A stretch of DNA of 64,000 nt. Source: Bacteroidota bacterium. GTDB lineage: Bacteria; Bacteroidota; Bacteroidia; Chitinophagales; Chitinophagaceae. Where the stretch lies: contig CANGFA010000001.1 of NCBI GenBank assembly GCA_947453145.1, forward strand, positions 1 through 64,000, in the 5' to 3' direction. The notes below the pieces were generated by a model. The model searched no databases, was not told the origin of the DNA, and was given only the letters and a program-made list of their open reading frames with translations. A program made the position numbers and the translations under genes. Below, one piece after another: positions 32,328-41,990 of the stretch (position 1 is the first letter of the stretch; each line of letters begins with the position of its first letter).

Positions 32328-34412
32328 TTATTGTTTATGAAAGATTTGATATTTAATAGTAGCGTAAAATGTTCTACCAGGCAGGTTAGGCAAATTCGCA
32401 GGGTCTATATAATTGGAAATATTATCACAGCCAGCTTGCCAAGAAAATCCATTTTGGTAATCTTTTCCAAGAGAAGTATGTAATGAAATATACCCTTTCG
32501 CAAATTCATCTCCTTTATCATACACTTCGTTACCATTGGTATTATTTACCGCCCAAGCGCTTCGATAAAGCATTCTGAAATTGGCAAAGAACCCATGTTT
32601 AGCATAATAGTTTATTTTAAGCTGCGCCTTATGTTTATTATTGTTTGGAAGTCCTACATAATCACTTAACGCCAATAATTTACTATATCCATTAGCATCT
32701 CTGGTATAAACCTTACCTGCTTTTATTTGAGCAATTTGATCCTTGTCCCCTGTTTCTAAATATTGGTAGGCGCTACTTACGGTAAAACTGGAACTTAATT
32801 TTTGCTTTATCTCCAATTCAATTCCTTGCGTAAAAGCGCGTCCAACATTTAAGTAACTAAAAATTTGCGCGCCGCTTACATAGGCACCCACTTGTTGTAC
32901 TTGTATTAAATTGCTAATATCATTTCTAAATAATTGTACACTTAAAAAGCTATTTAAACTTGGTTCATACTCCCATGATAAGTGCATTCCTGTAGAGTAT
33001 TCCGGCTTCAGCGTTTTTAATTGATAATAACTGTCATACAAAGTGCCAATTTGACCCAGCGAAGACAATTGACCAATCACTTGCTGCGCTTGTGCTGTTC
33101 CAAAAACACTATACCCTCCAGCTGCTGCATTGGTAAAGTCCAAATACATTTGTCTAAAATCGGGCGCTTTAAACCCTTGGCCAATACTAAATTTAATTTT
33201 TTGTTGCTGTGATATTTTAATTAAAGTTGAAAGCTTGGGACTAAATGCAGAAGCAAAAGATTCATTTTTATCGTAACGGATTCCTCCAATTAAAATTAAT
33301 TTTTGTAAGGGGTTCCACTCTACTTGCGTAAAAGCATATTGAGTGATATTGTTTTTTCTAACTTTTTCGCTATCGTATCTTGTACTTTTAACTCCTTCCC
33401 AAACCGAGCCTGCTCCAAAAATTAAATTTACTTGCTTGTTTACATTCCAATCCGTTTGATTCTCAACGCGCTTAAACAAATGATTTAATAAGTCATAATA
33501 GGGGACTCCCGATATCGTATTTAAATCTTGCTTTGCATTGTAATTGGTATAATAAGTTCTAAAAGATGTTTTTAAACTATTATTAAACCGATGATTTAGA
33601 TAAACATTTATATTTTGATCGGTGTTGTGCTCTTTTCCTGTTGAGTTTATAGTGTTGCCTCCATTACTTACAGAAATATCATTGGTCACTTTTTCATCAG
33701 TAAGTCTTAACCCAATGGCAATATTGGTATTTTCAGTAAGCTTATATTTTAGTTGCTGATTGAGTGTATACCTACCAATTGGTGTGGTTACACGACTATT
33801 GCTATTGGGCCTAATACTGTATCCGTTGGTGCTGTAATAATTATAAAATCCTTGATAAAAAACAGACTTAGTAGCAATCGCATTATTTAAGCTCGCATCA
33901 AAAGTTTCATAGGTACCATATCTTAGGGAAGCTTGTAATGGAATGTTTGCGTCAGACTCGGTTATGATATTTATTACTCCTGCCATTGCTTCGCTTCCAT
34001 ATAAACTAGAAGAAGGGCCTTTTACAATTTCAATTTTTTTAATGTTGCCTAAAGCAATTCTATTTAAGTCCAACACCCCAGCTGTTCTTCCTACCAAAGG
34101 CTCTCCATTTATTAATATAATAGTATAATCTGGATTCAAACCTTGCAATTGAACGCCAGCACCAAAACCACTGGTCATATTCAAACCGGGCTGCTCTTTT
34201 AAAATATCGGTTAGTCTTAAAGAACCGCTTTGTTGTATTAGTTTGGCATTCACAATAGTTATGGGCACCGTAATATTACCAAGTTTGCGCTCGGATCTGT
34301 TCGCGGTCACTACCACGGTATCTCCTTGCATTAAAAGGGAGTCCCGTTTTAGCCCTGCCTGAGCCAATAAACCCACTGGGGAAATTAATATAAAAATAAG
34401 CCATTTTTTCAT
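32328..34412 (-). CDS. TonB-dependent receptor, likely haem uptake (HmuR-like)
   Basis: A 694-residue outer-membrane transporter. A signal peptide ends 'GLLAQA'. The plug domain (about 30-150) shows the TonB-box-like 'DTVVVTANRSERKLGNI' and 'IEIVKGPSSSLYGSEAMAGVINIIT'; the remaining 540 residues form the 22-strand barrel. Cognate TonB-ExbBD would energise it. The downstream hmuY gene supports haem as substrate; without it the receptor could also serve siderophores or vitamin B12. No SusD gene is adjacent. Confidence 0.9.
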   Translation of the reverse strand: MKKWLIFILISPVGLLAQAGLKRDSLLMQGDTVVVTANRSERKLGNITVPITIVNAKLIQQSGSLRLTDILKEQPGLNMTSGFGAGVQLQGLNPDYTIILINGEPLVGRTAGVLDLNRIALGNIKKIEIVKGPSSSLYGSEAMAGVINIITESDANIPLQASLRYGTYETFDASLNNAIATKSVFYQGFYNYYSTNGYSIRPNSNSRVTTPIGRYTLNQQLKYKLTENTNIAIGLRLTDEKVTNDISVSNGGNTINSTGKEHNTDQNINVYLNHRFNNSLKTSFRTYYTNYNAKQDLNTISGVPYYDLLNHLFKRVENQTDWNVNKQVNLIFGAGSVWEGVKSTRYDSEKVRKNNITQYAFTQVEWNPLQKLILIGGIRYDKNESFASAFSPKLSTLIKISQQQKIKFSIGQGFKAPDFRQMYLDFTNAAAGGYSVFGTAQAQQVIGQLSSLGQIGTLYDSYYQLKTLKPEYSTGMHLSWEYEPSLNSFLSVQLFRNDISNLIQVQQVGAYVSGAQIFSYLNVGRAFTQGIELEIKQKLSSSFTVSSAYQYLETGDKDQIAQIKAGKVYTRDANGYSKLLALSDYVGLPNNNKHKAQLKINYYAKHGFFANFRMLYRSAWAVNNTNGNEVYDKGDEFAKGYISLHTSLGKDYQNGFSWQAGCDNISNYIDPANLPNLPGRTFYATIKYQIFHKQ

Positions 34413-34519
34413 CCTACCACAAAGGTGATGAGAATTAAAAAACTATTTACTTATGGAGGCCATTAATTAAAATTGATAGACCGCAATTTTACAGTTCTAT
34501 GACAAAGTGAATTTTTTGT

Positions 34520-35926
34520 TTAATTATTTTCAAGAATTCGCTGAATTGTATTCACTTCCGATGGAGTAATAAAATATTCAAAAAACCTTTTATCTTCTTC
34601 TTTCCTAACGCTTCCAATAACAGGCAAATTTGCTTGTGTGATAAATTCGTACTTCTCATTAATTGCTTTCATCACATCACTTCTCACTTTTTTCTGTAAG
34701 CCAACATTTTTATCCTTTAAACCTAAAACATGATTAATTTGTTGAATCTCAACCAACTCTTTTTTTGAACTAGCGATTAATAATAAATTTAATAGGGCTA
34801 GCTCTGTTCCCGTGAATGCTTGATTCACTGATTTATTTTTTAAAATTTTTAATTGTGCGAATTCTAATTTTCTATTTACCGTTCTATTAAAAATCCAAAA
34901 AGAGAAAAATAAAATTATTCCAATAATTACGATTACCGCAATGATATTATATAATTGAGATTCCGAACCCCAAATGCTTGATCTTAGTAATTCAAAATCA
35001 TTCAATACAAAGGGGAAGGTGATAAAAGACTGCGTGGTAGCATTAAAGCTGTAAATTTTATCTTCATAAATAAACATATCTTCTATAGCCGATCTACGAA
35101 TTAAAAATTGATTTAAATTGGCATTTTTAGATTTGTATATTTTATTGTGTATTAGATCAAAAAGATAAGCCTCTTCATTTACATGATGTAAGTAGCCATT
35201 TTTATAAGACAAGAATTTCCCTGCTGCAAAATCATTTTCTACAATCTTAATCATTTCTTTTTCCAACTCTCCCACCTTAACCCATTGTTGTTTTTTGATA
35301 TCCAAATAATAACTTGTATAATCAGGGACCCCTTTAATATGCTCTGGTCCAATTAACCCAGCATTAACTACTCTTTGAAAAGGAAGGTACATTCTGCCCT
35401 CTTCGGGTGAAACCCATAAGTAAGCAGTGGCAATGACCTCTTTGTTCAGCGGGATAATATCCCATTCTCGGTCTTCCTCATTAAATTTTCTCAAATTGCC
35501 ATTGGTTTTCCAAAATCCATACCCTCCATAACTGTACAAATTATTTTGATATATAAAATTTTTGCAATCTATATTGTAATTGAGGTTAACTGTTTTATCC
35601 ATTCTTTTATATACACATGTCGCAGAATCATAGCTAAATAGTTTATAGACAAACCCCGTTTGCTCTATAAACACATATATATTATTACCTTGTTTGATGA
35701 GTTCCTGCGCATTCCCGTCAATAATATTGTCGTGTACTGGGATTTGCTGATTTTGTTTAGATAGATTTATATTAACATCTAGCGCCTTAAATGCTAAAAG
35801 TTGGGTAATAAAAGGCGTTTTAGGTACAATATACACCGAATCGGGGCCCTGAGCTTGTACATTGTAGCAGGTTAAAAGCAGTGTTAAAGTAAAAATAAGC
35901 GTATTACGAAAAAAAGTATAAGTCAT
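34520..35926 (-). CDS. Membrane-anchored protein: exported beta-propeller-like sensor, TM helix, putative winged-helix C-terminus
   Basis: A 468-residue protein of no named family. A signal peptide to 'YNVQAQ' is followed by about 300 residues of Kelch/propeller-like strands ('YQNNLYSYGGYGFWKTNG', 'YSFNATTQSFITFP'). One transmembrane helix ('YNIIAVIVIIGIILFFSFWIF', about 340-360) leads to a 105-residue cytoplasmic tail. The tail reads like an OmpR-type winged helix: 'FTGTELALLNLLL', an EIQQINHVLGL stretch, 'KKVRSDVMKAINEKY' and 'IGSVRKEEDKRFFEYFIT'. The topology fits a one-component membrane-tethered regulator. The wHTH call is my inference. Confidence 0.7.
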   Translation of the reverse strand: MTYTFFRNTLIFTLTLLLTCYNVQAQGPDSVYIVPKTPFITQLLAFKALDVNINLSKQNQQIPVHDNIIDGNAQELIKQGNNIYVFIEQTGFVYKLFSYDSATCVYKRMDKTVNLNYNIDCKNFIYQNNLYSYGGYGFWKTNGNLRKFNEEDREWDIIPLNKEVIATAYLWVSPEEGRMYLPFQRVVNAGLIGPEHIKGVPDYTSYYLDIKKQQWVKVGELEKEMIKIVENDFAAGKFLSYKNGYLHHVNEEAYLFDLIHNKIYKSKNANLNQFLIRRSAIEDMFIYEDKIYSFNATTQSFITFPFVLNDFELLRSSIWGSESQLYNIIAVIVIIGIILFFSFWIFNRTVNRKLEFAQLKILKNKSVNQAFTGTELALLNLLLIASSKKELVEIQQINHVLGLKDKNVGLQKKVRSDVMKAINEKYEFITQANLPVIGSVRKEEDKRFFEYFITPSEVNTIQRILENN

Positions 35927-36123
35927 TGTTTTTCAACTATTTAATAGGTAAATAACTGGATAAAATGGTTACTTATTGTTGAAGATAAGCAATTACCTTT
36001 TTATTCGTATTTACAGCCTACTTTTTGATTCATTTGTTAACAATTTAGTAATCTAGCAATTTGTGTATTTAAAACCTAAAAACGCTATTTTACAACCTTC
36101 AATTAAATTAAAATCTAATAGTT

Positions 36124-36771
36124 ATGGGCCTAAATTCAATCATGAAAATTTTCCTACCAAAAGACAGAGTTTTTTTTCAATTATTTGAAGATGTAGCAGA
36201 GCATGTATATCAAATGGGCGGAAAATTAAAAGAAATGGTAAATGAGCCAGATGCAGATATGAGGGCTAACATTTTAGCGCAAATTGAAAATCTTGAGCAT
36301 AAAAATGATGATTTAACCCATAATATTTTTACAGAATTAGGAAGAAACTTTATTACTCCATTTGATAGAGAAGACATTCACTATTTAGCAACCTCTTTGG
36401 ATGATATTGCTGACTATATTTACGCATCTGCTAAAAAAATTAATTTTTATAAGGTGAATCCTAACGATACTGGAATTCACAAATTAGCGGAACTTATTTT
36501 ACAAGGTACTGCAGAAACACAAAAAGCAGTAATGGGACTTCGTAATATGAAAAATATTAAGGAAATGACCGAAGCCATGATTAAAGTAAACAGTATTGAG
36601 AATCAAGCGGACGATGTATTTGATATGAGCATTGAAAAATTATTTGAGCAAGAAAATGATTTCAAAGAAGTAATTAAGAAAAGAGAGATTTATCAGGTGC
36701 TTGAAATTGCAACTGATAAAATTGAAGACGTTTCTAATGTAATCGAATCCATCATTATCAAGTACGCATAA
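36124..36771 (+). CDS. DUF47 (PhoU-like) Pit accessory protein
   Basis: A 215-residue cytosolic all-helical protein of the DUF47 family, distantly related to PhoU. Typical are 'FFQLFEDVAEHVYQMGGKLKEM', 'EHKNDDLTHNIFTELGRNFITPFDREDIHYLATSLDDIADYIYASAKKI' and 'VLEIATDKIEDVSNVIESIIIKYA'. Proteins of this family are encoded next to Pit transporters and modulate phosphate uptake. The Pit gene starts 10 bases downstream, which supports the role directly. Confidence 0.95.
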   Translation: MGLNSIMKIFLPKDRVFFQLFEDVAEHVYQMGGKLKEMVNEPDADMRANILAQIENLEHKNDDLTHNIFTELGRNFITPFDREDIHYLATSLDDIADYIYASAKKINFYKVNPNDTGIHKLAELILQGTAETQKAVMGLRNMKNIKEMTEAMIKVNSIENQADDVFDMSIEKLFEQENDFKEVIKKREIYQVLEIATDKIEDVSNVIESIIIKYA

Positions 36772-36781
36772 TTACCAAAAG

Positions 36782-38494
36782 ATGACTTTATTAATAATTA
36801 TTATAGCGCTTGCGCTGATATTTGATTACATCAATGGATTTCATGATTCTGCGAACTCTATTGCAACCATTGTTTCCACAAAAGTTTTAACGCCCTTTCA
36901 AGCCGTTATTTGGGCTGCATTTTTTAATGTGTTGGCATTCTGGATTTTTAAGGATCACGCAGTGGCCAACTCTATAAGTAAAACAGTATACAAGGATTTT
37001 ATTACCCTACCTGTTATTTTCTCAGGTTTGTTAGCAGCCATATTCTGGAACTTACTTACTTGGTGGTATGGAATTCCATCCTCCTCTTCCCATACCTTAA
37101 TTGGTGGATTTGCCGGGGCAGCAATTGCACATGCGCTAATGACAAAGGGTGTTGGTTACTCTTGGGCTAAGATTGTAGATGCAGAAACAATTATTAAAAC
37201 CATTCTATTTATTTTCTTAGCACCAATCATTGGAATTATAATTTCGGTTTTTATTACACTTGTAACCATCATGCGAAATATTTGGTGGAGACTTGCAATT
37301 ATTTCATTGGCCACTTTTGCAACTATTTTAATGTTTGATCATTTCGAAGAAGTAAAGATGAAAGAAAATGTTCAAAAGTTTTATAGTATCGATAAATATA
37401 AAAATGAAATTAATGCAGCAGAATCGGAATTGAAGATAAAGCCATCAGATTCGATACAATTAAGTAAATTAAAAATAAACCAAGAAAAGTTAGCAAAGGC
37501 AACAGAGACTTACGACTTAGTAGCACCATATTTAGCAAACTACGACAAAACTGGGGCAGCTTATATAGCAAAAGTTGCAACAGATAATGGTTGGTTAAAA
37601 AATGTTGCAGCAAGTAAAATAAAAGATGCTGCACGTAATGCAAACGACTTTTTAGTATTAGAAGCAAAAGCGACTGAAAACAAAACAATTAAAGAGCAAT
37701 ACGATATCGCAAAAGACAAGACCGAAAATTATAAAGAGCCTTTAAAATTATTTTTAGCTAAAAAAATAAGTGCAGATTCAGCGATTCTAGCAATGAATTC
37801 AATTTACCCAATTCAGTCAAAAAATATAGAAACTGTAAAATCAAAATTAGAAAAATTCAATATTGAAAAGTCATTCGGAGAAGAAATTGAAAAGGCAGAT
37901 AATTCAATAGTTGAATATGGCATCATTTGGGCTGCTATCATATTCATGTTGGTATACTTGTATGTTGAAAAAATCAAAAAGCCTTCGGCTTATTCAATGT
38001 CCAATATGTTTAAAAAATTACAGTTATTTAGTTCTGCTGCATTTAGTATTGGTCATGGTGGTAATGATGCCCAAAAAGTAATGGGTATTATTGGGGCAGC
38101 GCTCATTGCAAATGGTTCCATCCAAGATTTTGGACAGCTTCCAAGTTGGGTTCCAGCAGCATGTTATTTAGCCATTGGATTAGGAACCATGAGTGGTGGT
38201 TGGAAAATTGTAAAAACAATGGGTACTAAAATTACCAAAGTTACTCCATTAGAAGGCGTTGCTGCAGAAACAGCGGGTGCATTTACTTTATTTTTTACTG
38301 GCCAAATGGGAATTCCGGTTTCAACTACCCATACCATTACTGGTTCGATCATTGGCGTGGGTGTAACAAAACGTATTAGTGCGGTTCGCTGGGGAGTAAC
38401 TACTAATTTATTATGGGCATGGATATTAACCATCCCAGTGAGTGCAATACTTGCAGCTATTACTTACTTCATTGTAAATTACCTGCTTAAATAA
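36782..38494 (+). CDS. pit: PiT-family inorganic phosphate transporter with large soluble insertion
   Basis: A 570-residue inner-membrane phosphate permease. The PiT repeats are clear: 'DYINGFHDSANSIATIVSTKVL' at the N-terminus and 'SIGHGGNDAQKVMGIIGAAL' in the second half, with 'GIPSSSSHTLIGG' and 'GIPVSTTHTITGS' as partner motifs. Between the halves, residues about 195-375 form a Lys/Glu-rich, probably coiled-coil segment before 'VEYGIIWAAIIFMLVYLYVE'. Many PiT proteins have only a short loop here. It is translated directly after the DUF47 gene and ends at a strong terminator. Confidence 0.94.
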   Translation: MTLLIIIIALALIFDYINGFHDSANSIATIVSTKVLTPFQAVIWAAFFNVLAFWIFKDHAVANSISKTVYKDFITLPVIFSGLLAAIFWNLLTWWYGIPSSSSHTLIGGFAGAAIAHALMTKGVGYSWAKIVDAETIIKTILFIFLAPIIGIIISVFITLVTIMRNIWWRLAIISLATFATILMFDHFEEVKMKENVQKFYSIDKYKNEINAAESELKIKPSDSIQLSKLKINQEKLAKATETYDLVAPYLANYDKTGAAYIAKVATDNGWLKNVAASKIKDAARNANDFLVLEAKATENKTIKEQYDIAKDKTENYKEPLKLFLAKKISADSAILAMNSIYPIQSKNIETVKSKLEKFNIEKSFGEEIEKADNSIVEYGIIWAAIIFMLVYLYVEKIKKPSAYSMSNMFKKLQLFSSAAFSIGHGGNDAQKVMGIIGAALIANGSIQDFGQLPSWVPAACYLAIGLGTMSGGWKIVKTMGTKITKVTPLEGVAAETAGAFTLFFTGQMGIPVSTTHTITGSIIGVGVTKRISAVRWGVTTNLLWAWILTIPVSAILAAITYFIVNYLLK

Positions 38495-38517
38495 TATTAC
38501 CTTTTTTAAGTAATTAT

Positions 38518-38559
38518 AATAATCCCTATTAGATTTAATCAAATTTAATAGGGATTATT
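38518..38559. terminator. Bidirectional rho-independent terminator
   Basis: AATAATCCCTATTA and TAATAGGGATTATT form a perfect 14-bp stem around a 14-nt loop, followed by T residues. It separates the convergent pit and M24 peptidase genes, whose stop codon lies in the loop. Confidence 0.88.
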
Positions 38560-39824
38560 TTTGTTTGGCGACCGTCTATATAGGAGAAACTATTGCCATT
38601 AAAAAATCCATTTTGTTCTAAGGCCACTCTAACCGGCCTATCCCAATCTTTTAAACTGTGGAGCGCATTTAATTCAATTGAATAGCAGGTATTAGGATTC
38701 ATTTTATAATCCCCCGATCCCGGTACGCCGTTTTGCATATCCCACATTCCAATCGTTGGTCCAGCTGCATGTCCATGCATTCCTATGGGATGCGTATATA
38801 TACTGGGCTGGATACCTTGAGACTTTGCAATTTTTAATGCATTGGCTAAAATTTCATTACCTGTCTTACCTACAGCAAAACTATTGGTTAATATATCCTG
38901 TAACTGATTGGTTTGTTCAAAAGCTGCAACTAAATTAGAAGGCACTTCTTTCTCTTCAGGTAGTAAAACATAAGCTTGTTCTTGCACATCAGAATTAAGC
39001 CTTAAATACGTAATTCCAAAATCTACATGTAAAAAGTCACCTCTATGAATTACATTATCTGCATTTTTAGAACTTCTTCTTTGAATTTCAACGGATGGAT
39101 GAAACCAGGTAGTCAATCCCATATCACTTAATTTTTGTCTAAACCACCATTCTAAATCTGTCGTAGTTGTTTGGTCTACTTTTATTACTTTATTACTAAA
39201 GCCCTCTTTAATTATGGCATGCGTAATTTGTAAAAGGGTAGGATAATATTGCATCTCTTTTGCTGTTCTGGTTTCAAGCCAGGCTACAGCTAGGGGTTCA
39301 GATGAAATTATTTTTGCTTTTTGTTCCTTATTTAAATAACTCATAAACTCCGTATACTCTGTATGATCTAAGCCGTCGGCATGTCCAAAATCGGCAGACA
39401 TATTTATCGCAATGTGTTGCGGATTAAGTTGTTTAAGAATACTAGCGAGTGCCTCCCATTGATTAGGTGTTTTGTCCACATCCCAAGCCGCTTTTATTTC
39501 AGTTCCTACTGCGTACCTAGCTATCGCATATTTTTCCAAGTTTTTTGTCTTAGGATTATTATAAAATACCAATATAGTTCTTCGCCTTGCTGAAAGCCAT
39601 TCGGCTGGCAACATGGTTTTTACAATAGGATCCTCATTATATTCTCTTGTCATTAAAACCCAACAATCCATATTGTTTTTTTGCATTAAACTGGGCAATA
39701 AATTATTAAAACGATCTGCTAATAACTCATTCACAACTTCTGCTTGTGCTCTTACTGTTTTTACCTGTGCATTTGCCTGGAATACAAAAAGACAAACTAA
39801 AAAGATGGCAGTAATTTTTTTCAT
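38535..39824 (-). CDS. Exported M24-family metallopeptidase (Xaa-Pro aminopeptidase-like)
   Basis: A 429-residue exported protein with signal peptide to 'FQANAQ'. The N-terminal creatinase-like domain (about 30-190) is followed by the pita-bread catalytic domain with the five metal ligands in order: 'HVDFGI' (Asp), 'LNSDVQEQ' (Asp), 'GMHGHAAGP' (His), 'YSIELNAL' (Glu) and 'VALEQNG' (Glu). M24B enzymes remove an N-terminal residue preceding proline. No neighbour shares the pathway. Confidence 0.9.
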   Translation of the reverse strand: MKKITAIFLVCLFVFQANAQVKTVRAQAEVVNELLADRFNNLLPSLMQKNNMDCWVLMTREYNEDPIVKTMLPAEWLSARRRTILVFYNNPKTKNLEKYAIARYAVGTEIKAAWDVDKTPNQWEALASILKQLNPQHIAINMSADFGHADGLDHTEYTEFMSYLNKEQKAKIISSEPLAVAWLETRTAKEMQYYPTLLQITHAIIKEGFSNKVIKVDQTTTTDLEWWFRQKLSDMGLTTWFHPSVEIQRRSSKNADNVIHRGDFLHVDFGITYLRLNSDVQEQAYVLLPEEKEVPSNLVAAFEQTNQLQDILTNSFAVGKTGNEILANALKIAKSQGIQPSIYTHPIGMHGHAAGPTIGMWDMQNGVPGSGDYKMNPNTCYSIELNALHSLKDWDRPVRVALEQNGFFNGNSFSYIDGRQTKIIPIKFD

Positions 39825-39883
39825 GATTTGTATTTAAATAGTTAATGACCTATGAAACTAAATTAAGCACTAATTTTACAATA

Positions 39884-41971
39884 ATGAAGATTTATTTTAG
39901 ACTCTTATTTATTTTCCTACTCACCCAGCAATTAAAAGGTTTTGCGCAAGATAGCACTTACACGCAGCTAGATGCTGTGGTTGTTTCTGCTAATAAATTA
40001 AATGAGCTTAGAAAAGAAGTTCCAATTGCTATCTCTGTCATAAGTGCAAATACAATAAAAAAAGAAAACGCTACAAGAATTGAATTTTTAGTAAATAAAG
40101 TAAGTGGAGTCTATATGCCAAGTATTGGTAACGAACAGCATATGATGTCCATAAGGCAACCTATTTCCCTAAAGGGCTTATACCTATATTTAGAAGACGG
40201 CATGCCTATTCGCACAAGTGGCCTTTTTAGTAGCAATGCATTAATTGAAATAAATACGGGCTTTACACAGCGCATTGAAATTATGAAAGGTCCCGCTTCG
40301 GCACTATATGGTGCGGAAGCCATTGGTGGGGTACTTAATTTTTTGTCCACGCCTAGCCCGGAACAAAAGGCAATTGCTATTTCGAGTCAACTTAATTCTA
40401 TCGGCTATAAAAAAATAGAACTTAATTATGGATTCCCTAATTCAAAAGGCGGGAGCAATAAAAAAGGGGGGTGGGTGTTTAATGCAAATTGGAGTGGCCA
40501 ACAAAATGGACCCATAGATTATAGCAATTATGAAAAAAGGGCATTTAGTGTTAAGCACGATTTTTTAGTTAATGTAAAATGGAAAGGATATCAAACCCTT
40601 CAATATATTGACTATTTCTCTCAAATGACAGGATCTGTAGATAGTATCCATTTTTTTCAGCACAACTTTAAATCCTTACAATCATTTACCTATCGACAAA
40701 TTTATGCTTTCAGATTTAGACAAAATTTGGAATATCAATGGAATGAAAACAGTCACTCTGTTTTTAATTTTATGTATAGGGACAATACAATGAACCAAAA
40801 TCCTACCTATTCCATTGCATCCACAACTAGTCCAGTAAAATTTAAGGGACAAACCAATAGCAACGTTTTTAATGCTTTAGTAGTGGATTTACAGCATAAT
40901 TTTACTTTACCTAGCATACATAGTAAATTAATTTTTGGAGGAAGTGTCGATCATACGATCCAAAACTTAAAAGCACATTATATTGATATTATAAAAGACA
41001 CCTCTTTAGGAAAGTATACTTCATTTACGTATCCTCTAAAAGATTCCTTACTCACTTTTTATGAGACCACCATAACCAATGCAGCCTTGTATTTGAATGT
41101 AATTTCTAAATTTGGAAAGTTTATAAATTTAAATCTTGCCTTAAGATATGATGCTTTTGATTATGCATTTCACAATCAATTAAATTTTGGTACACCTAGC
41201 ACTCATAATCAGTTTAATCAATTCACTCCGAAAATGGGATTTACATTTAATAAAAATAATTGGGGTGCTTACCTAAATTACAGTACTGGTTTTGTTCCTC
41301 CGCAAATCACAGAAATTTATAATACTATAAAAGTGCCTTTCCTTTTGCCTCAAACCTTTAATAATATGGAATTGGGCAGTTGGTTGCGCGCGACAAAATT
41401 ATACGCTGAATTTTCCTTGTATAAAATGTTAGGTGAAAACGAAATCATATCTGTAAGGCAACCGGATGGGGTAAATTTGAACCAAAATGCAGGCAGTACT
41501 AAACATATTGGAATAGAGTATCAATTAAAATATAATCTAACCAAAAAATTTACGATTAGCTACAATGGAACCAATGCTAAACATAATTATCTAAATACAA
41601 TAATAAAAGGTGTAGACGTAAAAGGTAATGAGATGAATGCGGCACCCCAGTTTTGGAGTACGTTAGGATTGGAGTGGAATATTCAAAATAAAATCCTGCT
41701 TAGTTTGGATTGGCAGCATCAGGATAAATATTTTATGGACGAGACCAACACTACGAGTTATAGTGGATTTAATATCCTAAACTATAAACTTACTTATCAT
41801 CACAAGCGCGCCACATATTGGCTGCATGTTTTAAATTTAACCGATACTTATTATTCTACCATGGCAACCAAAAATTTTAGTGTAAAAGGAAATGCTGCGT
41901 ACTCCTATTATTTAGGGGAGCCACGCAGCATTGCAATTGGTTATAAATGGTCCTTTGGAGGAAATTTATAA
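39884..41971 (+). CDS. TonB-dependent receptor
   Basis: An outer-membrane TonB-dependent transporter of about 695 residues. ATG 39884 (MKIYFRLLFIF) gives a clean signal peptide ending 'KGFAQ'; the track start 13 codons earlier would not. The plug shows 'LDAVVVSANKLNELRKEVPIAISVI' and 'RIEIMKGPASALYGAEAIGGVLNFL', then a barrel ending in an aromatic-rich C-terminus ('GYKWSFGGNL'). The plug fits siderophore, haem or vitamin receptors; the ligand is unknown. It is divergent from the M24 gene, and no dedicated lipoprotein partner is adjacent. Confidence 0.9.
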   Translation: MKIYFRLLFIFLLTQQLKGFAQDSTYTQLDAVVVSANKLNELRKEVPIAISVISANTIKKENATRIEFLVNKVSGVYMPSIGNEQHMMSIRQPISLKGLYLYLEDGMPIRTSGLFSSNALIEINTGFTQRIEIMKGPASALYGAEAIGGVLNFLSTPSPEQKAIAISSQLNSIGYKKIELNYGFPNSKGGSNKKGGWVFNANWSGQQNGPIDYSNYEKRAFSVKHDFLVNVKWKGYQTLQYIDYFSQMTGSVDSIHFFQHNFKSLQSFTYRQIYAFRFRQNLEYQWNENSHSVFNFMYRDNTMNQNPTYSIASTTSPVKFKGQTNSNVFNALVVDLQHNFTLPSIHSKLIFGGSVDHTIQNLKAHYIDIIKDTSLGKYTSFTYPLKDSLLTFYETTITNAALYLNVISKFGKFINLNLALRYDAFDYAFHNQLNFGTPSTHNQFNQFTPKMGFTFNKNNWGAYLNYSTGFVPPQITEIYNTIKVPFLLPQTFNNMELGSWLRATKLYAEFSLYKMLGENEIISVRQPDGVNLNQNAGSTKHIGIEYQLKYNLTKKFTISYNGTNAKHNYLNTIIKGVDVKGNEMNAAPQFWSTLGLEWNIQNKILLSLDWQHQDKYFMDETNTTSYSGFNILNYKLTYHHKRATYWLHVLNLTDTYYSTMATKNFSVKGNAAYSYYLGEPRSIAIGYKWSFGGNL

Positions 41972-41990
41972 ATTATTTAATAATGACGAA

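Noticed and set aside
36034-36043. TTGTTAACAA palindrome upstream of the DUF47-pit operon as a phosphate box
   Set aside because: A 10-bp AT-rich palindrome without repeats at Pho-box spacing; it does not match a known PhoB site and is likely by chance.
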